The translations under genes and the position numbers were made by a program. A DNA stretch of 64,000 nt, from positions 62,001-126,000 of the forward strand of contig JAOTOM010003125.1 in assembly GCA_034440615.1 (NCBI GenBank), read 5' to 3'. This document shows positions 35,316 through 46,395 of the stretch, piece after piece (within the stretch, counting starts at the first letter, position 1; every line of letters begins with the position of its first letter). The notes beneath the pieces were generated by a model. The model saw nothing but the letters and a program-made list of their open reading frames with translations, was not told the origin of the DNA and ran no database searches. Origin of the DNA: Ashinkailepas kermadecensis. Taxonomy: Eukaryota > Arthropoda > Thecostraca > Neolepadidae.

Positions 35316-36123
35316 TGGGATACTTGTGATCCCCACCCAGTGATGCCGCCGACGGAGCACAGCTGGGGAACCCCAGAAGAGGAGGAGGTCGTGGTGGCCC
35401 TCCGCCCACCGACGACACTGCCTCTGAGAAAGCCGGAGGCGAGGTGGCACCGGAAACGGTCCCGCGTCAGCCTTCCGCCATGCTCCAGCGTCTCCGACGA
35501 CTCCTTCTCCAAAGACGCCAGGCCGGTCACCAAGACGCCTCTCCCGAGGAGACAAAGGCGAGGCGGCGCCGGAGCCAGTCTCCCCGCCTTCCGCCACGGC
35601 CGCACGCCTCCGCCGCGTACTCCTATTGAGACGGCAGACCCGAACTCTGGCCCGGGACAGCGAACGCCCAGCCGTCTCCGGAGAAAGTACCCCGGAGATG
35701 CCTGCGCTCGTGTTCCCCGCGCCCGTGTTCCCCGCGCCCGTATCTGACACCGACGGGTAGAAGAAAAGAAAGTGAGACGCATGCCGCACTGATAGTGCTC
35801 GCAGACGTGGGCAGTGGTCGCCCACGTTAAACCGCAGTGCCGGACTGAACATTATATATAGGAACATTCAAGAATAGTGAGCGCCGCGATTGTCACATAA
35901 AAATGGTATATTATCGTTGTAACTAACAGGGACCAGGGGAAACGGTATCCCTCAATCACCCCTTAGACTAACCCGCGTAGTAAGTCAGGTATATAGTTTA
36001 ACAAAGTGTGTTTCAAAGTCGCGAATATTTACGCTGTCATAATATCAGAAGGCCGTAATATATCTAGTGGGATTTATGGTCCCATTGGTGTATGAGACCA
36101 AAATATTTAGGTCTCGGTTGTGT
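35316..36123. other. GC-rich Arg/Pro-rich region and 3' end of retroelement
   Basis: 35340-35747 is open on the plus strand with Arg/Pro-rich low-complexity coding, possibly the remains of a C-terminal tail after chromodomain ORF 2 in another frame. It contains a repeated GTGTTCCCCGCGCCC near 35712-35741. 35880-36123 shows nothing recognisable and no obvious polypurine tract. Confidence 0.35.
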
Positions 36124-36541
36124 TGTAACATTGTTCATGTTTTACGTGTGTTATGTGGCCCTCAGCCAACAAGAATACGCCGATTGAGTCGGCCCGCCAG
36201 TGTACCGCCGTCGTAACGCTGTGACGTCACACGCGGTTGGCCTTGACGCCGTGTCTGACGAAATGCGGCAGCCAATCACGGCGCGCCACCCCCCGGCGGG
36301 CGGCCGGCCGGGACTAAAGTAGGGACTGCGCGGTCGAGACGCGCGGTTGTACGGCTGCTGTAAAACCGTTGTTATAGTGTCGACAGAAAACTACTAAATT
36401 ACTGTCGGCACTTGTCACCTTTCGGCGTTCGTTTAACTTGGTTATAAATATAACGCCAAAACGTACCGCAATACTTTGAACGGGAGTTATCGCGACGCGA
36501 GGTGCCTAGACTACATCACGAGCCAACGAGACTACCACACA
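36124..36541 (+). repeat. 3' LTR
   Basis: Same 418-bp length as the 5' LTR with about ten substitutions. Keeps the TGACGTCA and TATAAATA blocks and has CCAAT near 36274. Followed by ATTG, the target duplication. Confidence 0.95.
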
Positions 36542-36661
36542 ATTGCCATATACACAAAATTCCTTTTCTCTGCTGACACTATTGGGGGATAATCATCCAT
36601 TTCTCCTCAAACTACTTTTCATTTTTCTTCGACAAGCCAACTTGCTCCAGGACTTATAAAC
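36542..36661 (+). pseudogene. Last codons of the LINE ORF2 interrupted by the LTR element
   Basis: After the ATTG duplication the sequence reads, one frame shifted, SLLTLLGDNHPFLLKLLF and ends FLRQANLLQDL with a TAA near 36657. That is the usual C-terminus of I/Jockey-clade ORF2 and continues the frame cut at 19064. The LINE 3' untranslated part probably runs a further ~100 bases. Confidence 0.75.
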
Positions 36662-37094
36662 TGACTTTTACAGCACTATATTTCCTCTTTTTTCTCTTTC
36701 TACGGCACGAAATGGCTCTGAGGAGCTAACGTAGCCTAACGAAGCCTAACGAAAGTTAAAGTACAAGCGTACAGGGCTTTGATAGTTAGGTTAGCAGAAA
36801 GCAGGAAGAGATGAGGGTTAACATCAAAACTTCCGAGGTTGAGCGCAAGTGTAGAATGGTATTGAAGGACTGAACACCAGGGTGGCAAATATTTGCAAGG
36901 AGCATGGGATAAATTTCTTAGAGCTATGGAGGGATTTTTTTTTGGCAGGACTGAAATGTTATCATTACATGGGTTACAACTCAGCATGAGAGGAGCGGAA
37001 TTCTCAGCAATATATACGAAGAGGCTCTGAGTAGGGTCCAGGGAAACTAGGCAGGTCATGGGAGAATATAGTTGATAATGTGATGAGTGTTGCA
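36662..37094. other. LINE 3' remnant and flank
   Basis: Contains three CCTAACG-like words near 36732-36752 and a T/A-rich stretch. No gene seen. The end may be the 5' part of the CR1 fragment that follows. Confidence 0.4.
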
Positions 37095-38670
37095 AGCAAG
37101 GGAATGAGTAGTTTAGCATGTTTTAAAATAAATCCCAGAAGTGTTAGGAACAGAATTGGGGAACTGCATGCATATATGTTGTCTGAAAAGCTATATTTGG
37201 TATGCATAACTGAGGAATATATTAATGAAAGCAATTTTGGGAATAACTTGCAAGAATTTGAATGGACATGTTACAACACACATGATCATCAAAGGAAGGT
37301 AAGGGTTGGAGGTGGGCTACTCTTCTATGAGAAGCAAGTAATGAAATGTCATACCATATAGGGTAGTGTCCATAGAGAGTAGAATCCTTGTGGTTAAATA
37401 TCATTCTGAAGAATGGAACAAGATTAAGTATGCAAACATTCTGGCCACCAGACCAGAATGAAAACATTCGCAGGTTGATGTAGGAAGAGACAAATAGGAG
37501 TGTTTGGGAGGACTATATTCTTGGGATGGGAGACAAAACTAGACGTCTAATCAAATCAAGAAGAAACTTCATGACTTGTTCTGATAAATATTTATTTTTT
37601 GAAGTGATACATGAACCTACAAGGGAAATGAAATATTGGAACTAGTGCTTACAAATGAGGAAACTTATGTGCAAAATGTGAGCATAGGGATGCCTTTGGT
37701 AATAGTGAGCACAATATCACATGCTTTTCATTACATGTTGGAAGTGTAGTAATCAATAAAACATGGATTCCAAATTTTGCCAAAGGAATCTTCCTGGATG
37801 AAATCAACTGGGAAGATGGGTTTAGATGCTTATAAAATGTGGAGAATGGCAAAAGACAACGTAGTTCAAGGTCAGGATAGGTTCATTCTTAACATACAAA
37901 TTAGATTAAACAAGTTTAAGCACCCCTCATGGCTGAACAAGTATAACATTTACTAGAGTCAAAGAAGCAGGCATTTAAGAAAGTACGAGATCTTAACTCT
38001 GAGGAAAACCTATAATCATATAGAATGGCTCCAAATAAAGCTCGGTGTGTTAGGGTATCCAGGACTGGCTGAACTTAAATTAGCTCAAGAATGGTGAGCA
38101 GGCAATGTTAAGTGATCCTAAAGCTTATACAGATTTATGTCTAAAGAGTGTAGTGCAGGACCATGAGAGGTGGATGGGGAAATAGTGGCTGGTGATTGCA
38201 ATATAGTTGAGTCCCTTCTATTAGCAAGCAATTCCCATCATTCTTGACTAAAGAGAACCCAGGTTCATTGGAAACCACTGAAGGCTGTGCTATGACAGGT
38301 TATAGGTTGAAAGACCTTATAATAACTGCAGAAGATGTGGAAAAATAGTTGAAGAAAGTACAAACATAATAAAGCTGCCTGACTGCATGATATGCGTGCT
38401 GGGGTAGAGTGTGCTCAAGTTTTAGCAGTTCCCCTGGTTATCATTCTCAGGCATGTATGGAGAATTCTGAAGTACCTGAAGGTTGGTGAAATGGAAATCT
38501 AATACCAATTTTCAAAAAGTAAGTATGGAGTGTATAGGAAACTGAAGGTCAGTCAGTTTGACCTTAATAGTTTTCAAGGTGCTGGAAGAACTGGTTAAAA
38601 AAAGGTTCAGACTCACCTAGAAAGGTACAACCTTTTAAGGGTTACTCAACATGGATTTCAAACATTTGAA
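37095..38670 (+). pseudogene. Old CR1-type LINE fragment (endonuclease to mid RT)
   Basis: The plus strand reads a decayed CR1-like ORF2. N-P-R-S-V-R-N-R-I-G-E-L-H-A-Y, L-V-C-I-T-E-E-Y-I-N-E-S and VGGGLLFYEK mark the endonuclease near 37120-37340. P-P-D-Q-N, a degenerate G-D-F-N position and H-E-P-T-R-E lie near 37450-37620. A TNKAA-like RT start near 38370 and KVLEELVKK..LLNMDFK near 38575-38660 correspond to the CKVLE..QHGFR RT blocks. Many stops and shifts. Far more diverged than the copy at 1-4120. Confidence 0.7.
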
Positions 38671-39299
38671 TATTAATACCTGTGACACCAGAATCTCGGT
38701 TTGCACTTTCAAACGAACCTTGAGCACCTTGTTAAAGAGTGATTGACGCATAAACAACACCATGTAGTCTTAAAAATGGGAGCATTATTTTCTGAAGAGG
38801 ATAATGTTGACAAAAATTACAAAAATCCAGAAACAGCCCATTTTCCATCCCACATCTGCCCAGGAAGAACAAGACATGCTGCTATTTGCTTCACTTTGTG
38901 ATATGAATTATGTAGAAGTGAAGTATGTAGGTATCTACCTACCCTATGACAAAGAATTCCCACCTTGTGAGCAACATTCATTTAGTGAGTATGATACTTT
39001 TTGCTAAAATAAATGGAGACATACATAGTTGGACCTCCCAAAGCAATGAACCATTGGGATGAGACCTTCAAGTTTTTGTCAGCTAGTGTTGGAAAACAGG
39101 TCGTTTTGGATCTTAATCACCCAATACATTCTGTCCACACAATTACCCTCCCATTTCAATTTCGCTCATTTGTAGTTTTAAAATTGATGCTTGACAATTA
39201 ACTGATCAGTGGTTACTCAAGATTTCCTTGAAAGTACAAACAAGATGGTGACGTAGCAAGCTTGAAGAAAAATATAATCTCTGTATTTGATCACCCATC
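38671..39299. other. AT-rich stretch, no gene
   Basis: Short open stretches at 38804-39007 and 39013-39201 show no known motif. Nothing else seen. Confidence 0.4.
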
Positions 39300-39770
39300 A
39301 ATTATTGGTAAATTTGTACTTAAAGGTGCTTGATGAGTTCTTCGAATTTAGCTTTCCAATGCAATGTTTATGAATGTCAGTAAGATCATGGAACCTCATT
39401 GTTGGTGCGAATGCTTACTTTTAAGTTTGTGAGCATAATACCACCAAAAATTGACTTTCAGTTTGGCAACATAGCATAAAAAGTAAGGTTGAAAGTACAA
39501 TCAAAATGCAATCTAACGTCATCTAGCCTAACCTGTATGATACAAAAATCCCCAAAACAAACCTTTATAATTGTCAATTTCAATTGTTTTCACATCATTT
39601 TCCAAGTTAAAAAACTAACCAAACCTATCCTAACATAACTTGCTTTTGGAAAAAAACAATATCTAAAATTATCTTGAAACTTTTTTTAATTTGCAAATTT
39701 TACAGCTAGAGAAACCCAAACTAACCTGACTTGGCGTAATGAAACCTAACTCATTTGTTTCCTTTATGGA
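39300..39770 (+). repeat. Dispersed AT-rich repeat family, copy 2
   Basis: CAATGTTTATGAATG, GAATGCTTACTTTTAAG, GTGAGCATAATACCACCAAA and GGCAACATAGCATAAA in the same order as in copies at 28.7 and 56.7 kb, followed by CCTAACC-type words near 39525-39750. Confidence 0.7.
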
Positions 39771-40040
39771 GGCAAAATGTGTGCAAAACTTGACTTGGTG
39801 TACATATTAAAGCAAATCAATGCCAAATTTTTCACTCTTCATCCAAGATTACAAAGTAAAAATCCAACCCTATCCTCAGCAGGGTACACACAGCACAGAA
39901 GTGCTATGTGCACCGCATCAACCTTGGCTCAGTGCACCAGCATAGACTAGTACAGCACAGGTCCTTGGTGCCTTTCTTCACACACTGATACATGCATACA
40001 AGATCAAGAACAGGCATTGATTTCTGAAAATTATTGGTGG

Positions 40041-40102
40041 GGGTCAAATGCATGGGTCAAATGCATGGGTCAAATGCATGGGTCAAATGCATGGGTCAAA
40101 TG
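40041..40102. repeat. 13-bp tandem repeat, almost five copies
   Basis: Unit GGGTCAAATGCAT repeated without change, then fading into GTCAAATGTCAAATTCCC. Confidence 0.95.
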
Positions 40103-40179
40103 TCAAATTCCCAAATGGATTGTGGGCACACTCCATACGGTCCCATGTTAAAAGTTAAAATTATTGGCGGGCAAAGCCA

Positions 40180-40260
40180 ACTTTGAGGGGACATTTGCCC
40201 TCGGGTGGTTATTTGGGATTAGAGGCGCATCGACTGCGTTGGTCATACAGCGCCCAGGGC
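40180..40260. repeat. Dispersed repeat shared with 57065-57130
   Basis: GACTGCGTTGGTCATACAGC here is the inverse of GCTGTATGACCAACGCAGTC at 57072-57091, and the surrounding bases also agree inverted. Confidence 0.8.
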
Positions 40261-40370
40261 ACTTGCCATCTCAAAAGCATATAAAGCAACACCCCTGAAA
40301 TCAAGTCATCAAGATGACCATAGGTACCAGCTTGCAGACTGGCATCAGCATAAACATGTACACAAAATTG

Positions 40371-40440
40371 GTAGGTACCTAGGTAGGTAGGTAGGTACCT
40401 GCCTAGTACGTAGGCACCTAGGTAGGTTCTTACCTAGATA
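40371..40440. repeat. GGTA/TACC tetranucleotide tract
   Basis: Interleaved GGTA, GGTACC and CCTAGGTA words forming short palindromes. Similar words at 28229-28249 and 57867-57890. Confidence 0.9.
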
Positions 40441-41308
40441 CCACTGACATTGAAATTAGCCACTTTGACCTTCGATCTGCCCCGCACACCAGCAGGCATA
40501 TGCAGCACGCATTAATTGCACAACACTCACCTGGCTAAAAAATTGATCCATATCACCGAAGACTTTCACTGGTAGGCCACTGTGGCGTACTTTATTATGC
40601 CGCTTCATGTCATATCTAACAACACGAAAGGAGCATTCATCGTATCCGCACTGTACAATCTGCCTGGACAGGACAGATCCCCTTTAACGCGGCATCACGA
40701 CGATACAAATAATATATCACTTCAGCCGTCCGCAGATGCACGGATATTAAAACCAGGGCGGTTAGAACACTGGAAAGTCCGAGTCAACGCCAGCCCGCAC
40801 GTATCTAGTTATCTTGAGTCCGCACGGCTTCGGCTTCTAAACGAACCTGACGCTCAAACGGCGAAACAAAACGAACTCGACGCGGAACTGAAGTTATAGT
40901 GCTGCAAATAATTGTCATATATCGTATTCTGTTCGCTGAAAAATAACATTCGTAAAGTGGAATGTTGTAAAACAGTAACACCACATTAGAAAGTAAAAAA
41001 TAAAACAAGAATAACTAAATATATCCCCATTAGTTAATTTATTTTTTTAACACACAGAAACATCATGTAGCACATTCGAGTCGCAGAATGAAACTGATAC
41101 GATTCGGAGTTTGAACTTTCGGTAACGAAACAGTGTAATCATCTACAATAGCCGAACCACCTCAGGTCAGCCAAAGTTTGTCTAAATACTTCGCTATATG
41201 ACGAACATCATGACTGAACACCTTGTCTAATTCTAGCCTAAATTTGAGTTGTACTGAACTTCTATATGAAGTGGGGTCGTGGGTCTGTGAAGAGACCAAT
41301 GGCCAATG
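40441..41308. other. Unassigned stretch with one 105-codon ORF
   Basis: 40582-40899 is open on the plus strand but has no motif I recognise and no clear splice or promoter context. 40900-41308 is AT-rich without visible genes. Confidence 0.3.
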
Positions 41309-41715
41309 GCGGATCCAGGACGGCATCTGGGAGAGTGCGGCCCCCCTCTGGTAGAGATGTGGCTTCTCTTCAACTGAAAAATGACCTCTATTTAGGACAC
41401 GCGAATGCAACCGCCCTTCCCCCGCTCCAGGGCGAATATCTGTCACGAAACCAGGTGCCAGGTCCAAGCCCGTATCTTTAAGATATAATTTGAGATTAAA
41501 TAGGGAACCGACAAATTGACATTCGTAGGGTACCAAATCACGGGGACCCAGACCCCCCCCCCCCCATACCCACCTGGATCTCCAGCAATGCATCGCTCCA
41601 CGGGTTCTTCAGCCCATGGCGCCACTCGTATAAAAATCGTCACATCTGAAGAAACGGCCCTTCTCTAGAAAAACTCCCCCTCGCCCCCGCGACCAAATTT
41701 CTGGATCCATCCCTA
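41309..41715. mobile_element. Possible small element with GGATCCAG-type ends
   Basis: GGCGGATCCAGGACGGC at the left and the inverse-like CCAAATTTCTGGATCCATCC at the right resemble inverted ends. The interior has C-runs (13 C near 41562). Weak: no target duplication was identified. Confidence 0.3.
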
Positions 41716-41832
41716 CCAAGGGCATATTTCAAAATCGTAGATGCGATTTAGAGTGACTATGCCACGAGAAATCTCTATCGGAGATTTAATACATGGCGGT
41801 CGGTTTTCTAAAGTTGTCGAGAAATGTTTGTC

Positions 41833-41958
<126 letters not shown>

Positions 41959-42067
41959 TGCCGCTTCGACGCATGCTGTGCCAAAACGGCCGGGTGGATA
42001 TCGCTCAAATTTTCACACGTGATGCGCCGGTACGGGGGACAGACTATGGCGGTAGTTTCGGGTTGCG

Positions 42068-42091
42068 CGTGTCACGTGGGCACGTGACACG
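42068..42091. repeat. Palindrome with two CACGTG E-boxes
   Basis: CGTGTCACGTG and its exact complement separated by GG. Each arm contains CACGTG, the bHLH binding core. Confidence 0.9.
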
Positions 42092-42654
42092 TGCCGTCAA
42101 CTGGGGTCATGTCGAGATCTGTTAGCCAGGGCCACAGCACATACCACAGGTCGCACGAATGTGAAACTTTGTGGAAACATGCGTCCCATAGGGACCTGCG
42201 TACTTTTGTGGTCGGCGGTCGCGTGCGCCGTGCAGTGCGACTGCCAGGCGCGTGCATCTGTTTTGGGTTGGGCACCCCCAATCCGAGAGCGCCGCACAGT
42301 AGAGCTATCAAATTTGGTGACTGATAGCTCGTCACATGGACTACCCGGCAATGTACAATTTGTAGGGGTGGGCGAAACGTAGCACGTGCCATGCGCTCAT
42401 ATTCGGGCAATACCTCCACTCCTGTTTAACATGGGGCTGCGACTTATCCCGACGAAAAACACGACCGCCCTCATATTGGCGCCCGGCTCGGCTCACATCG
42501 CAGGGAATGAGAGATGTGTCACACTACGCGAAAGCCCACAGTGTTGGCTACCCATTGGGCACAATTTCGGTGTGAGCGAGTCAATGTGCTGGACGTGAGC
42601 GACACCGATGTGATGAGAGAACGGGTTGCTCCGAATCAACTTATATTTTTGTTA
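42092..42654. other. Unassigned GC-rich stretch
   Basis: Several short open frames on both strands. One (42386-42598, GLRLIPTKNT..) faintly recalls the region after the RT active site of a LINE, too weak to call. Confidence 0.3.
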
Positions 42655-42731
42655 GGTCTAGTTAGGTTAGTTTAGGTTAGACTAGGTTAGGCTAAGCTAG
42701 GCTAGGCTAGGCTAGGTTAGGTTAGTGTAGA
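42655..42731 (+). repeat. Degenerate TTAGG-like tract
   Basis: About fourteen 5-base words GTTAG/GCTAG/TTAGG in a row. (TTAGG)n is the usual arthropod telomere repeat, so this is either an interstitial telomere-like block or a TE-derived tract. Confidence 0.75.
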
Positions 42732-43330
42732 TTTCTCAATTTTGGGTGAACTCAGTTCAAACTCGATGGAGAGCGTAATGGCTTGAATCGATTTTGAACA
42801 CACCAACATGGTAGTGGGGTTGGTGTGCATCTAGCTAAAAAATCAACAAGACGGGCCATGATCGGCGGTGTCCGTCCAGGAAGGGCGCCAAACCGGCCGT
42901 AAGAGCCATCCTTGACCAAGCTTTCCTCAAAATACCACTTTCTGCCGAAACGCTTTATGGGGATGCACTCGAGAGACCGGTGCTACGTTTGTCAGGGTTC
43001 GTGACGACTCACATAGGCGTTGCCAGCGGCCAAGAAGTGTGTGTGTGGGGGGGGGGGGGCGCTCGAACCAGGGCCGGCTCCAGCAAGGAACGTACTTGCC
43101 CCCACCCCCATAATCCATTTGGTCCCGCCCATTTCCCCATGTATTGTGCCTCCCAAATCATTTTCAGAAGCCAATGCCTCGGTTTCGGTAATTCGGGTGA
43201 GAGCCATCCGACAAGCGAGCGACGGAGCACCCATCGGTCCTGACAGTTTCAATTGCCTCCGAGCAGGACTTGATGGGAATGTCTTTCCCCAGCGGTACTG
43301 AGAGTGGTAACTCTATATCGCCCACCGATT
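42732..43330. other. Unassigned stretch with G9 run
   Basis: A G-run at 43049-43058 and complementary C-rich words near 43078-43110. No gene seen. Confidence 0.35.
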
Positions 43331-43389
43331 GTGGCCGCCTGCGGGGGAGGAGCTATCGATCGGTCCTCTTCCGGTCGGTCAGCTTTGTC

Positions 43390-43573
43390 TGACGTCACCA
43401 GACCGGCTCTGTACGGCGAATCCGTCGGTGCGGCCACTCATGTCTGTCCATGACGTCAGCAGGCTCAGCTGGCCATCAACGCCAAATCAACGCCCACTGA
43501 TGACGTCATCGGATAGTAGTCGCCATCTGGTAGCCTCTGTCCGCCGGTCACGGATGTTGGGAGACAATTTAAG
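43390..43573 (+). promoter_or_regulatory. CRE cluster with downstream splice donor
   Basis: Three exact TGACGTCA sites at 43390-43397, 43451-43458 and 43501-43508 in a GC-rich stretch, followed by a good donor TTTAAG|GTGAGC (GT at 43574-43575). This is what a promoter plus untranslated first exon of a plus-strand gene would look like; no coding exon was found downstream. Confidence 0.4.
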
Positions 43574-43739
43574 GTGAGCGAACAAGACGAAAACAAATGT
43601 TGCTCACCATTTGGGGAGAAGGTTCACGCGAAAATATACTAAAACTGTATTTATGACCTTGAAAATGCATAATCATTAATCGCCAAAAACAACACCTGCG
43701 ATAACACATACTACATACATATTTATATACTATATGTTA

Positions 43740-44390
43740 TGTACAAAAGACCAGAGCAAATACTGAAGCATTAAAGTCGTCGGCTGACAGAACTGGTAGC
43801 GGACGACCTGGTAGTACCTGTGCTGAGCACGCCAGCCAACCATCGCAGAAGAGACCGGATTTGCAATGCAGCCGGCTGACTGGGCTGACTGGGCCGACTA
43901 GGTTGACTGGGCTGACTGGGCTGACCGGCTGACTCAGACAACGGCCACGTGACCAAGGTCGAAAGAAACTCCCTATTCGTGGGGGTTGAAAGAAACTCAC
44001 CAACCGCAGCGCACTATTCGTGGCGGGTGAGATTCTTCTCGCGCGAGGCGTGGTTCATGCTGAGGGCTCCTGATGCACAAAGGCTCTCTTTTCGAACAGG
44101 ATGGCCGGTTAATTTCAGAGCCATTATCTCTTCATTTGCTGATCGTCAGTCACCAGGACGTCAGCGTTATTGTGTTGTTTTTGTATCCAAAGATCGTGAT
44201 GAGGGACTGTTGAGTTGGGTGCTGTGTGCTGTGTTGGTGCAGTGCTGGTGCAGCACAGGGTGGCGTGTAATAACTCTATCCGTATCCACGTCGGCATCGT
44301 GCCATCGTTAACTGCCTTGTATGTACCTATATATATATACGCATGTGAAGAAAGTATGCGCATAGCGGATGCATAATGGCAAATACACGT
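43740..44390. other. Unassigned stretch with GGCTGACT repeats
   Basis: A short tandem of CTGACTGGGC/CGACTAGGT words lies at 43873-43935, and a near duplicate of GAAAGAAACTC lies near 43961 and 43988. No gene seen. Confidence 0.5.
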
Positions 44391-44394
44391 CAGC

Positions 44395-44583
44395 AAATGA
44401 AAGTAAGCATAATGTACGCGGGCGCAAATGTGCAAATGTGCGTAAGCGCAAAAGCACACAAGCGCAAAAGTACATGAGCGAAAAGTGCTTAAGCGCAACA
44501 GCACGCAAGCGGAAAAGTGCACACGCGCGAATTCATGCGAGCACAAAGGCATGTACGAGAACATGCGTAAACGCAAATATGCG
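44395..44583. repeat. Degenerate ~16-bp tandem repeat
   Basis: Units resemble GCGCAAAAGCACACAA with much variation, about ten in number. Repetitive Cys/Leu/Arg-rich frames on the minus strand follow from it. Confidence 0.7.
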
Positions 44584-45098
44584 ATTTTGGCTTTAGCCTT
44601 GGCTCCAGCACGATTCTGGCACTGAGTCCGGCTCTAACACTCATCTTGTCTTCTCTGATACCAGCACTGGTCCTGGCCAAGGGGAACGGGGCAGGATTAA
44701 GGCCGTGGCAGGTGCTGGTGTTGATGACATGGCTCCAACAGGATACAGCAAGGAATCTGGCACCGGACAGCCATATGATCATGCATTGGATTGAGATTTG
44801 GGTCATGGAATCGTGAACTATTATTGGTGGAAACACACCTATAATATTCACTGAACCGATATACAAGTAGTTGAAGTGAGCAGTTAAGAGATTAGCAGTG
44901 AGCACTGCAATGACCATTATAGTACGTAAAAAATAGAACGCAGAACTGCATGAAAAGTACGCGTTGGTACGAACAGCAACGCCCCATGAAAAGCCAAACA
45001 TTGAGCCTGCTGAGGGATGGAAGTAATTAATCTTCATCTTTCGCTCGATGACAGTTGTTTTTGAGCGCAGATGCAAGGAAAAAAATAAAGCGACTCAC

Positions 45099-45232
45099 CA
45101 TAGCTTCCTTGAGATCCTTGCTCTGTAAATGGTGTAGTGGCTCCAAGAAGCACTGCTTCATGTTGTCGTCGAGAGAGTATTTGATGTCGGCAATTTGCTT
45201 CATAGCCTCTCCAGTCTCAATCATCGCCTGGG
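45099..45232 (-). CDS. EndoA: Endophilin-A BAR-domain exon (single exon)
   Basis: On the minus strand an acceptor (TGTTACAG, or TTACAGCCCAG five bases on) opens a frame reading MIETGEAMKQIADIKYSL, then DDNMKQCFLEPLHHLQ and SKDLKEAM, closed by the donor ATG|GTGAGT (GT at 45098-45097). This matches, in order and spacing, the part of the endophilin-A BAR domain that carries EVGE.LKQ.A..KYSLDDN.KQNFLEPLHH.Q.KDLKEV. Endophilin-A bends membranes during synaptic-vesicle endocytosis. The Cys replaces a usually conserved Asn. Neighbouring exons (upstream at higher, downstream at lower coordinates) were not found, so introns are long or this is an isolated exon. The C-type-lectin-like gene would then lie in an intron on the other strand. 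Confidence 0.72.
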
Positions 45233-45906
45233 CTGTAACAGCAATGATACATACAGTCAGAGCAACAGCTGAAACAAAGCCGAAACAAATCGCCAGAATA
45301 GCACACAAGCACAGCCCACCAAAACAACAGCTGGAAAGAGACCCATTAAAAGCAGCACTGTGCTTCGGAACGTTCGGGGTAACAAAACATCAGAACAACA
45401 GCTAAGCTTATCTCGTAATTCGCATATTGCATGGAGCAAAGAAGCACGACACGTAAATATAACCATGAGACGCATTTTACAATCCCATAAGAACAGTATG
45501 ATATAAAGCCCAGCAAGTGTCAACTTTAAACAAACAACAGGAATAACAAGCGACATATATAAGTCCCTGAAAAAATGTCTGAAATATAACAACTGCTATA
45601 TTTACTTCCATGTCGTTACAGATAAAATACCAAAGCAAAAGCACGTGAGCTTGATGTATTTTGATCATATTTTGGCGCTCTACTCTTCATTGTAGGAGCT
45701 TGCTTTGGCTGGATTGTAAATGCAAATATTTTCTAACAAAACATGGTTCCCTGAAGCATTGACAAAGACATAATCTTCACCGAAGCACTACCTACAGCCC
45801 ACAGCGGCCGACAGACCGACCGCCACTCCGATACAGAGTGATTGAAGCTGACAGCGGCATCCAGGACCACAGCCACCTGTTTGCAGGCACTGGCTGTTTC
45901 GGAAGC

Positions 45907-46395
45907 GGCATCCACCACTATATGTCGGAACTACAAGGCCTGTTTGTCGGAGTTAGTACTCTACGCAGTCGCATCCGCCATTATATGTCGGAACCACGAG
46001 GCCTGTTCGTCGAACCTAGTAGTATCCGCAGCGACATCCGCCACTATATGTCGGAACCATAAGGCCTGTTTGTCGGAGCTAGTAGTCTCCGTAGCGGCAT
46101 CCGCCACTATATATCGGAACTATGAGGCCTGTTTGTCGGAGCTCTAGTAATATCGGCAGCGGCACCCGCCACTATATGTCGGAACTACGAGGGCTGTTTG
46201 TCGGAGCTCTAGTAATATCGGCAGAGGCAGCTACCACTGTATCTCGGAACTATGAGGCCTGTTTGTCGGAGCTCTAGTAATATCGGCAGCGGCACCCGCC
46301 ACTATATGTCGGAACTACGAGGTCTGTTGGTTGGAGCGCGCCGGCCCCGAGGCGACATCCATCACTATATGTCGGAATTACGCTGCGGATATTCG
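45907..46395. repeat. 63-bp minisatellite, about eight copies
   Basis: Each unit contains CCACTATATGTCGGAACTA and GGCCTGTTTGTCGGAGCT. The first four units are 63 bases long and keep a plus-strand frame (21-residue repeat with HHYMSE..GLFVG); later ones are 64 and shift it. Confidence 0.92.

Larger units (their letters stand above)
19065..36541 (+). mobile_element. 17.5-kb env-bearing Ty3/Gypsy-like LTR retroelement
   Basis: Two 418-bp LTRs (TGT...ACA) flank 16.6 kb. The 4-bp target duplication is ATTG (19061-19064 and 36542-36545). Order inside: leader, gag, pol (protease, RT, RNase H, integrase), env, duplicated 120-bp motif, a multi-exon zinc-finger gene, two chromodomain ORFs, 3' LTR. The RT-RNase H-integrase order and the 4-bp duplication fit Ty3/Gypsy. 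The LTRs differ at about ten positions by eye (~2.4%), so insertion is fairly recent, yet gag, pol and env all carry breaks. No clear polypurine tract is seen just before the 3' LTR. The intron-containing gene is probably a later insertion. Confidence 0.9.

Noticed and set aside
42386..43300. Possible R2/RTE-like LINE remnants
   Set aside because: Only isolated words resemble RT tail motifs, with no ordered set of blocks in one orientation.
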